Below, piece after piece: positions 56,291-64,000 of a stretch of 64,000 bases of DNA. Source of the stretch: Candidatus Peribacteraceae bacterium (lineage in GTDB: Bacteria; Patescibacteriota; Gracilibacteria; Peribacterales; Peribacteraceae); the NCBI GenBank assembly GCA_018061945.1, contig JAGOTD010000003.1, forward strand, positions 63,498-127,497, read 5' to 3'. The position numbers and the translations under genes were made by a program. The notes beneath the pieces were generated by a model. It did not search any database and was not told the DNA's origin. It worked only from the letters and a program-made list of their open reading frames with translations. How positions within the stretch are numbered: the stretch's first letter is position 1; each line of letters begins with the position of its first letter.

Positions 56291-58475
56291 ATGAGCCGAC
56301 ATCTAATTGTTCCATTGCTTTGTGCAAATATTGCGGTAACTGAATTTGCAAATTTTTGCAGAGCAGCAGATGATTTGTAAATGCAATTCGTAAGTGCTTT
56401 TCATCAATGTGACAACTTCTCCAGAATGCCAGAGGATCATTCATAAAACTCTGCATATGATCGGTTATTTCATCTGCACTCCGGCATGGAATCATGAGAT
56501 TGCGCGTCCAGGGTTGGCAGAGTGGCTTTGTAAACATGCTCTCGTCTGTGACAGTTTGAATTTGCTTAAGTATTCCATCGTAGAAATGATCAGTCTTTTT
56601 CATTGGGTCAAATAAATACATCGGAATGGGCAGACTGCTTCCCAGTCCTGTTTTTAGAAAGCTTAACGTAAGTTCAAACAGCGTTCCTTTTCCTCCAAGA
56701 TTCAAAATTGGCAATGTATGCAGGTATTCAAAGAACTGTTGCCTGTACTCAATTTGGTCAGATTTGAAAAATAATAACGCTTCGGGTGAGAAGTCCGGCC
56801 GCTCGCCAACCTGTTCAAAATCCATACCAAAACTGACATTTAAAAATGTATGCTCTTGTGCCATCTTTCTCGCCATTTGCATGACGCCTGGTCCGCCGCC
56901 TTCCAAAATAGCAATTTCACCATGTTGAGTGGCTAATTTTTTGAGATTTTCCCCCAAACGTTTTATTTCGTTTTGCATGACACTTTCAATATCTGGAATG
57001 CTGGAGCCAAACATCGCGATACCTGTCCCATTTTTTCTAAAGACATCGTATCGGTCTTTTGCGTCGGGTGTTATAAAAAAGTTTTTATAGAAGACGCGTG
57101 GCTTTTCATCGCCACGATTGCTGCGAGGCCACCAGATAAATTCGCAGCCCTGACGTTCTAATTCCATCAGTTTTGTATGCAGTGTTGCGTCGAAATAGAA
57201 ATTTCTCTCCGGTTTCGGATCCTCCTTCCCGTCGAATATTTCTCTTTGCAGTTGCATGCCTCTGAATACAAATGTTTTTATCCCAGCGGTTCCAGAAAGT
57301 TCTTCGAGGTGCGAAGCAGATGGAAGGTTATGCGTGATGAGCATTTTACCGTTTTCGCTTGTGTCATTTTTCAGCATGTGGCTTATTTCTTGAGTAGCAG
57401 GGTCATGTGTGTGTTTCCCATAACGCGCAGCTTCCGTTATTCCCTGCTTATGCCACCCATACGTTCTTTCCCATCCGAAGGACGTGGCGCCGTCAATAGA
57501 CACTATTTTCCCAGCAAATTCTGCATCGTTTGGGATTTGCCCAATTCCTGTAAAACACTCAGATAGAAATTCGGGTCGTGAAAGCATGGTGTCACTGGGC
57601 CTCATGCCCCCCGCATGAATGCGTTCTCGTGTCTGTAGAGAGAAGCCGCCAAAGCGCGTCACTGCTTTTTTGTCAGCGTAAAAACGAAGTGGAATTGTGA
57701 CGCTCTCCCGATCAATACAGTCGTTCCTGCCATTGTATAGCTCAACTTGTCGACCATTTTTTTCGATGCCGGTTGATCGCATCGGGTCGAGCACCACCGA
57801 TCCTAAATGATGGATCTCATCCAATATTTGTCGTTGAATAATGCCAATATACGGTCCGGTAGACACGTTTATTTCGCTTACGGTACATGCTTTGGCAGGC
57901 AGTGGATTGCTATCGGGAATTCTCGCCTGTTTTCCAATAAGCCCTCTTCTGCCGTGCTTGAGTGCGTACTGACGGTCTTTGTCATTTCGTAATCGTAGCA
58001 AATAACGTATATTTTCCAGAGGGACGCGTACTTGCCCCTTTTCATCTACCGCATAATTTTCCGGCAATGCCAGCAATTGTTGGCTTCTGGCTTCTTCTAT
58101 CTCCTGGGCAGTCAGCGATCTATTGTCTCCTGGCAGAATGAGACGCCCCATTGGCAAGCTGCCATTCTTTTTAATGATTCCAATAAGACTGGGATCTCCA
58201 TAGGCGATTATTTCCATCGGAGCAGATGCACTATTTCTGTTTGGGATTAATTCTATCTTATTCAAATCTACTCGTGTATCGATACCGATTTGACTGATGG
58301 CGCTTCGGTCGGTGTAGTCGATGTTTTGTGTTATCTCGCCGTCTTTTATAAGTCCAATTTGACTGTTTGTCAGATTATGAAAGGTAATTCTCCCTGCTAG
58401 AAGCGGGCGATTTGAATCGGGATCAACTCCTTCTTTTCCTGTCGGGACAAATATTGAATGGGGAATGATTTCCAT
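56289..58475 (-). CDS. large protein with C-terminal LOG-type Rossmann domain
   Basis: A 728-residue cytosolic protein. The N-terminal 470 residues have no recognised family; they show beta-rich segments, a central part with conserved-looking text (PMRSTGIEKNGRQVELYNG, SIDGATSFGWERTYGWHKQG) and LITHNLPSASHLEEL. Residues about 484-667 are a LOG/lysine-decarboxylase-like domain: GTGIAMFGSS, ILEGGGPGVMQMARKMA and ILNLGGKGTLFELT, which match the EGGGxGxM and PGGxGTxxE motifs (first Pro replaced by Leu). LOG domains cleave the ribose phosphate of nucleotides. Start by TTGACA-17-TTTTAT-6-ATG. Confidence 0.7.
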   Translation of the reverse strand: MEIIPHSIFVPTGKEGVDPDSNRPLLAGRITFHNLTNSQIGLIKDGEITQNIDYTDRSAISQIGIDTRVDLNKIELIPNRNSASAPMEIIAYGDPSLIGIIKKNGSLPMGRLILPGDNRSLTAQEIEEARSQQLLALPENYAVDEKGQVRVPLENIRYLLRLRNDKDRQYALKHGRRGLIGKQARIPDSNPLPAKACTVSEINVSTGPYIGIIQRQILDEIHHLGSVVLDPMRSTGIEKNGRQVELYNGRNDCIDRESVTIPLRFYADKKAVTRFGGFSLQTRERIHAGGMRPSDTMLSRPEFLSECFTGIGQIPNDAEFAGKIVSIDGATSFGWERTYGWHKQGITEAARYGKHTHDPATQEISHMLKNDTSENGKMLITHNLPSASHLEELSGTAGIKTFVFRGMQLQREIFDGKEDPKPERNFYFDATLHTKLMELERQGCEFIWWPRSNRGDEKPRVFYKNFFITPDAKDRYDVFRKNGTGIAMFGSSIPDIESVMQNEIKRLGENLKKLATQHGEIAILEGGGPGVMQMARKMAQEHTFLNVSFGMDFEQVGERPDFSPEALLFFKSDQIEYRQQFFEYLHTLPILNLGGKGTLFELTLSFLKTGLGSSLPIPMYLFDPMKKTDHFYDGILKQIQTVTDESMFTKPLCQPWTRNLMIPCRSADEITDHMQSFMNDPLAFWRSCHIDEKHLRIAFTNHLLLCKNLQIQLPQYLHKAMEQLDVGS

Positions 58476-58510
58476 ATTTGTATAAAAAACAAAATTTGTT
58501 ATTTTGTCAA
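58476..58510 (-). promoter_or_regulatory. promoter of the LOG-domain gene
   Basis: Minus strand TTGACA (58505-58510), 17 bases, TTTTAT (58482-58487), six bases, ATG at 58475. Here a full -35 is combined with a leaderless start. Confidence 0.65.
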
Positions 58511-58564
58511 TCATTTACCTTGCCTCCGGCCATTTTCTGAGTAGAATACTCGGCGGGCTCGTAA

Positions 58565-60253
<1,689 letters not shown>

Positions 60254-60265
60254 TATCATGCATAG

Positions 60266-60299
60266 AAAAACCATCGGCTCGAGCATGCTCGAGCCGATG
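60266..60299 (-). terminator. terminator of the small membrane protein gene
   Basis: 28-base perfect palindrome CATCGGCTCGAGCA/TGCTCGAGCCGATG; on the minus strand it is followed by GTTTTT. Also lies just after pyrG. Confidence 0.8.
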
Positions 60300-60302
60300 A
60301 GA

Positions 60303-60449
60303 TCAGTGAGGGCCAATGTAGGCGATCACTGATAGAAAGATAACGAGGATGCTCGCCAATGCGAGCGTCCATTTTGCGTCTCCAGCTTTTGGAGCGCTTC
60401 CGCGCGCGCCGCAGCTGGGTCGGCCGAAGCCTTGAAAATCTCGTGCCAT
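60303..60449 (-). CDS. 48-residue membrane protein
   Basis: MARDFQGFGRPSCG at the start, then a short basic linker and one C-terminal membrane helix (WTLALASILVIFLSVIAYIG). Topology with the tail anchored. The ATG at 60449 has one of the best ribosome-binding sites of the window (AAAGGAGGT, correct spacing), a TTGACT upstream and a strong terminator, so a small highly translated protein is very likely. Function unknown. Confidence 0.75.
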   Translation of the reverse strand: MARDFQGFGRPSCGARGSAPKAGDAKWTLALASILVIFLSVIAYIGPH

Positions 60450-60514
60450 AATTACCTCCTTTCTGCGAATTAGTATTTCTTTTGGCACGTGTTTAGTCAA
60501 GTTTTCTGGACATC

Positions 60515-60546
60515 AAAAAATGCCTCCCCCCAATGAGGAGAGAGGC
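60515..60546 (-). terminator. terminator of the duplicated membrane protein gene
   Basis: Minus strand GCCTC/GAGGC stem with extra CC/GG pairs, then ATTTTTT. Confidence 0.75.
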
Positions 60547-60552
60547 GAACGT

Positions 60553-61530
60553 TCACTTGCTTGTTTTCCACAGCAGATACCCCGCTGTAGTCATCAGTAC
60601 CATGCCGATGGGGAATTGCCACGAGCTGATAAATTGTGGCAGATTGTATAGAAGCGGCACGAGAATTGTCATGCCCAGCCACGCTGCAATGGCAGTGGCG
60701 AATGATCCTGTTTTTTCGATCAGAGTTTGTAAGCCGAGGCTGAAGAATACGTTGAGCGCGTGCGGCCATGCGCAGTAGGCCAGTGTGTGAATCAGTGCGC
60801 GATTATACATCGCTTGCACGTTCACTTTGCCGTCGACAATGTGTAGCACCCCTGCGTGTAGCGAGAAATCTCGCAGAATCCACGAGGCGGCGGCGAAAGA
60901 TCCGAGTCCTACTATCCACGCCCATTTGCTGTGTAGCTTGTGGCGTCGGACAATTAGCCAAACGACAGTTCCGAGAGCTACGAGGATGACATTTGATGCG
61001 ACGAGTTCCCAGATGCCGAGATCCCGTTTGAGTGCTGCGGGCGCCGTTTCAACGGACGCCATAATGATGAGGCTGGTAGCTAGCAGGCTGAGTGCCAACA
61101 ATGGCTTCCAGTTTGTCAGACGCGCGCGCAACTGAGCATCTTTGAGGATGGTCAGTAGCAAGACGGTGGATACCCACACGCCCATCACATGGGGGTGGGA
61201 TTTCCCCGACGAGAAGAAAAGGCAGGTGTAGCCTAGTGAGTAGGCCACATTGAGAGCGTGCGGCCATGCCGCATGCCAGAATGTGTGTCGTGTAGCGGCT
61301 GCGAAGCTTGGACCAAGGTGCATGTTCCCATCTTCGCCCATCACGCGGGCGCCGTGCCCACGACTGGCGAAGTCCAGTAGAATCAGCGCAGCGATGGGAA
61401 ATGCAACAAGCACTCCCAGCCACGCCGTACTGGTTGGCACGGGTTCCATCAATCCCAACAGTGGGTCGATGATGGCAGCCACGACGACGATGGGCATGTT
61501 GAGCTTGAGCCATGCGACAGTCCGATGCAT
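60553..61530 (-). CDS. multi-helix membrane protein with internal duplication
   Basis: A 325-residue membrane protein of nine or ten helices, family unknown. Two halves repeat: DGNMHLGPSFAAATRHTFWH then AAWPHALNVAYSLG near residues 65-100, and DGKVNVQAMYNRALIHTLAY then CAWPHALNVFFSLG near 230-265. The shared H-T-x4-AWPHALN-x3-SLG core with His and Trp could bind a cofactor, metal or quinone. The start at 61530 has AGGT before it; a longer frame begins 57 bases upstream. SD-led, with terminator. Confidence 0.7.
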   Translation of the reverse strand: MHRTVAWLKLNMPIVVVAAIIDPLLGLMEPVPTSTAWLGVLVAFPIAALILLDFASRGHGARVMGEDGNMHLGPSFAAATRHTFWHAAWPHALNVAYSLGYTCLFFSSGKSHPHVMGVWVSTVLLLTILKDAQLRARLTNWKPLLALSLLATSLIIMASVETAPAALKRDLGIWELVASNVILVALGTVVWLIVRRHKLHSKWAWIVGLGSFAAASWILRDFSLHAGVLHIVDGKVNVQAMYNRALIHTLAYCAWPHALNVFFSLGLQTLIEKTGSFATAIAAWLGMTILVPLLYNLPQFISSWQFPIGMVLMTTAGYLLWKTSK

Positions 61531-61702
61531 TGGATACCTCGATTCGGTGAAGAGAATGAGCAGTGACGTGTCCTCAGTGTATCGCACTAAATGATATTTT
61601 AAAATATTATTGTAAAATGTGAAATTGGTCTTTATTCTTTTGTTCGATCTAACACATTTATGATTACTACTGTGCGCTTACTTCATTTTTCAGTATTCTT
61701 GC

Positions 61703-62419
61703 ATGCAAACACCTTTTGCGGATCGGTTAGACTCAGGTTCTGATCACTCAGAGCCAGTCAAGACTATGTTGGATCGGCACATTCGAAAGACATTTTTTGC
61801 ACTCATAGTTGGTACATTTGGAGCTGCCTATCTTGCTCTTCGGCCCGATGAATCGGTAGAAGATTGGCCGAAAAATAAGATTGAAAGATTGTTGGCTGGT
61901 TATCAAGCAGGTCATAGCCGCTCAGATGAAAACGCTGATTTTGCAATGAAAGATACTGATTTGCGCGCAGATATTCAGAAAGAAATTGATGGTTTGAAAG
62001 ATGAAGAAGTTATAGAACTCTTAGGCAAACTTCGAGCGACAGCCAGTCCCGGAGATGTAAACCGTGTGCACTTGCAGTACATAAACCATCCTCGTATTCA
62101 TCTTACAATTCGCTTTGCTGCTGCGAAAGATTTATTGAAGTACCAATTACAACATGATCAGTGTGTATCACCCGACGCAGCATTGTTTCTCTTATTGATG
62201 CACAAATCGCAGCCACACAATAAAGAGATTATGAGTATGTTAGAAGCTTTTCGGAGTCACATCGATGCCGTTTTTGTAAAGCCAGATCTCGATCCGTCGT
62301 TTCGGCATTCGTGCGAGCAAGTTGGTAATATTTTGCGTGGTGATATTGGTCCTTACAATTCACAGTTCGAACGTCTACGCCAAATCTTGTCATCAGATAT
62401 TGATAAGCTTCAGGATTGA
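61703..62419 (+). CDS. hypothetical membrane-anchored protein
   Basis: A 238-residue protein with one hydrophobic helix (about 28-46, FFALIVGTFGAAYLAL) and a helical rest: charged 70-115, then FAAAKDLLKYQLQHDQ and other helices. Family unknown. The first 27 residues would be cytosolic. A TATTCT/CAGTAT -10-like tract precedes the ATG. The 3' end overlaps the patatin gene tail to tail by 27 bases. Confidence 0.6.
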   Translation: MQTPFADRLDSGSDHSEPVKTMLDRHIRKTFFALIVGTFGAAYLALRPDESVEDWPKNKIERLLAGYQAGHSRSDENADFAMKDTDLRADIQKEIDGLKDEEVIELLGKLRATASPGDVNRVHLQYINHPRIHLTIRFAAAKDLLKYQLQHDQCVSPDAALFLLLMHKSQPHNKEIMSMLEAFRSHIDAVFVKPDLDPSFRHSCEQVGNILRGDIGPYNSQFERLRQILSSDIDKLQD

Positions 62420-63238
62420 TGGAATGAGCGGAATTGTTGCCGTTCGTCCTGCCTGAATAAACTCCTCCGCTTTATCAAACCGATACTGTGGATACGGTAA
62501 TTCCGGCTTGATGATGAGATCACAGATTTCTTTACTCTTGCTCTGCTCGCGCAATCCTTCCCGCAGAAAATCCGACCAGCCTTTGGGTAGCAGCTGCATC
62601 GTGTCGTCCATCGCCTGGTTCGTATCGGTTGCAATGAGGATATCGGGATGATATGTTTTGTGCAGACTGCGAGCGGGGATGGAGCCAAAGACAATCATGT
62701 CGACGTATTGGCTCTTCTCAATTTGTATTGGGGAAAAAATAATGGGCATCGCCGAACTCGCCATAATGGCATCAGCTATGGGAACGTTTTTACCGAAAAT
62801 ATATGGCGTGACACAGCCGCGAATGTAGTCGTGAAAACCGCTTTCGAGAATTTTGATCCAACTGACCGGCTCTCGGATTTTTCCAGCGACACACACAAAT
62901 GGAATGGTGCAGTCGCCAATCGTTTTATTGCCCAAAAATGGCTCCAGATAGTCCTGTATTCCTTGTCGCAGGAGTCCTCCGTGTAATCCGTCTTTAAATG
63001 GTTTCTTGCTGATTTTTGCGAGCTTGTTAAGTGGAATACCAATTGCAATTTTATGAATTTTTTTAGCGCTGAAGCCTAGTGCGTAGAGTGATGCCACCAC
63101 GGCTCCCATGCTGCTGCCGGCGATGTAATCTGGTTTGAGATTATTTTCTTCCAATACTTCCAGTACACCGATATTGGCAAACCCACAGGCAGTGCCGCCG
63201 GAAAGTACCAGACCCCAGGAGGGTTTTGAGTGAGACAT
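62393..63238 (-). CDS. patatin-like phospholipase (RssA type)
   Basis: A 281-residue lipid acyl hydrolase. Oxyanion loop LSGGTACGFANIGVLEVLEE, nucleophile Ser in AGSSMGAVVASLYA near residue 42, and the partner Asp in YVDMIVFGSIPARSL near 179. The usual DG[GA] is changed to DMI, so the Asp is kept but the glycine is lost, which may lower activity. Cytosolic. TACACT lies ten bases before the ATG. Confidence 0.88.
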   Translation of the reverse strand: MSHSKPSWGLVLSGGTACGFANIGVLEVLEENNLKPDYIAGSSMGAVVASLYALGFSAKKIHKIAIGIPLNKLAKISKKPFKDGLHGGLLRQGIQDYLEPFLGNKTIGDCTIPFVCVAGKIREPVSWIKILESGFHDYIRGCVTPYIFGKNVPIADAIMASSAMPIIFSPIQIEKSQYVDMIVFGSIPARSLHKTYHPDILIATDTNQAMDDTMQLLPKGWSDFLREGLREQSKSKEICDLIIKPELPYPQYRFDKAEEFIQAGRTATIPLIPSILKLINI

Positions 63239-63267
63239 GACGGGATGTAGTGTAGAACACTTGGAGC

Positions 63268-63341
63268 GAATTACGAATCTCGAAGTACGAATTACGAGAT
63301 GTGAACGACTCGTACTTCGCGATTCGTGCTTCGTAATTCGT
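63268..63341. repeat. ACGAATT/AATTCGT inverted repeat
   Basis: CGAATTACGAATCTCGAAGT left and CTCGTACTTCGCGATTCGTG right; the same family as eight other loci, between divergent genes. Confidence 0.8.
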
Positions 63342-63348
63342 TTTCCGC

Positions 63349-63362
63349 TATGATACCCTCCA
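63349..63362 (+). promoter_or_regulatory. leaderless -10 element of pyrD
   Basis: TATGAT (63349-63354), eight bases, ATG at 63363. Confidence 0.55.
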
Positions 63363-64000
63363 ATGAACCTCTCTCAGACGGTCCTTGGCGTCGAGTTTAC
63401 AAATCCAACGGTATTGGCGTCGGGCATTATGGGCATCAGCGCGAGTAGTTGGAATTTTGTGGTGCAAAATGGTGCGGGTGGTGTGACGACAAAATCCATT
63501 TGGCCACGTAAACATGAAGGCCATGCCAATCCATCGATTATTTCTACAGAGAGTTGGACACTGAATGCCGTCGGTCTTCCGGATGCCGGTCCGGAAAAAG
63601 CAGCGGAAGAATTTGCGCTGTATCTTGCGGATAAAAAAGCACCACTTATCGCAAGTATTGTTGCCGATACCGTCGATCAATTTGGCGAAGTGGCAAAAAA
63701 AATTGCCGCTCTCAAACCGGATTTTCTGGAAGTGAATATCAGCTGTCCAAATGTAGAGGACGAGCTTGGGCGTCCGTTTGCCTACGATGCGAAATCGGCT
63801 GCCAAAGTGACGAAGATTGTCAAAAAGAATGCCGGCAAGATTCCAGTTTTCATCAAGCTGTCGCCAAACGTAGACGATATTGCTGCGATTGCCGTTGCAT
63901 GCGCCAAGGCTGGTGCCGATGGTTTTACGCTCATCAATACCGTTGGACCTGGCATGGCGATAGATCTCCGTAGTCGTATGCCCATTCTCGCGAATACAAC
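63363..64000 (+). CDS. pyrD: dihydroorotate dehydrogenase, class 1B-like (partial)
   Basis: The first 212 residues of a flavoenzyme of pyrimidine synthesis; it runs off the window. Family text: VLGVEFTNPTVLASGIMG, GAGGVTTKSIWP, LEVNISCPNVEDELG with the substrate-binding Asn residues and active-site region, and IPVFIKLSPNVDDI. The NISCPN motif and lack of a membrane helix favour class 1. The start is set by the TATGAT element just after a word repeat. Confidence 0.92.
   Translation, partial: MNLSQTVLGVEFTNPTVLASGIMGISASSWNFVVQNGAGGVTTKSIWPRKHEGHANPSIISTESWTLNAVGLPDAGPEKAAEEFALYLADKKAPLIASIVADTVDQFGEVAKKIAALKPDFLEVNISCPNVEDELGRPFAYDAKSAAKVTKIVKKNAGKIPVFIKLSPNVDDIAAIAVACAKAGADGFTLINTVGPGMAIDLRSRMPILANT

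Overview
The window reads as chromosomal DNA of a free-standing bacterial lineage with compact genes, standard stop codons (TGA, TAA and TAG all end genes), near-balanced base composition and no insertion sequence, prophage, rRNA or CRISPR array. Gene content (type IV pilin, a DsbD/TlpA fusion, long GMP synthetase, complete folate genes, a lone tRNA) and the dominance of leaderless starts fit a Candidate Phyla Radiation type organism, perhaps the Peribacteria/Peregrinibacteria side. That placement is inference from style only.

Layout. 0.2-6.5 kb: phosphoglycerate mutase, a small Cys-rich protein, UDP-GlcNAc epimerase, O-antigen ligase, GMP synthetase. 6.7-9.4 kb: ECF-type sigma factor with a membrane FecR/DUF5667-like partner. 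9.4-15.4 kb: EF-P, TIMP-like membrane protein, GatB, peptide deformylase, DnaQ-like exonuclease, endonuclease III. 15.4-20.4 kb: thioredoxin-like lipoprotein and DipZ, glutamine synthetase, TrmB regulator. 20.4-23 kb: two small Shine-Dalgarno-led genes with folded leaders, ThyA, DHFR. 23-30.2 kb: a pilin with a seven-bladed propeller, then a polyamine block (agmatine deiminase, N-carbamoylputrescine amidase, deoxyhypusine synthase homologue, fold-III decarboxylase) interrupted by a toxin-antitoxin pair. 30.5-36 kb: metallopeptidase-like protein and an operon of SecD-like lipoprotein, SecD with embedded parvulin domain, FolB, FolK, FolE. 36-48.4 kb: sugar nucleotidyltransferase, half of a glycosylphosphotransferase, secreted metallopeptidase, RlmD-like and RlmH methyltransferases, TMEM175 channel, tRNA-Glu, DM13 protein, Ada-like protein, MltG, RlmI. 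48.5-64 kb: Cas4/AddB-like nuclease, HPF, L25, glycosyltransferase, enlarged UvrC, LOG-domain fusion, CTP synthase, patatin and the start of PyrD.

Three themes run through the whole window. First, most main genes have a -10 hexamer (often TATACT or TACACT) only 6-9 bases before the start codon and no ribosome-binding site, so they should be transcribed as leaderless messages; a minority of small genes instead have consensus -35/-10 promoters, leaders with hairpins, Shine-Dalgarno sites and terminators. Second, intergenic gaps are filled with several families of short-word inverted repeats (for example ACGAATT/AATTCGT, GGTAAGTA, GACTCAAAAGA), and copies or relatives of such repeats sit in frame inside wecB, uvrC and probably guaA. 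Third, several conserved proteins carry unexpected domain insertions or fusions (SecD-parvulin, UvrC-GNAT-like, pilin-propeller, LOG fusion).
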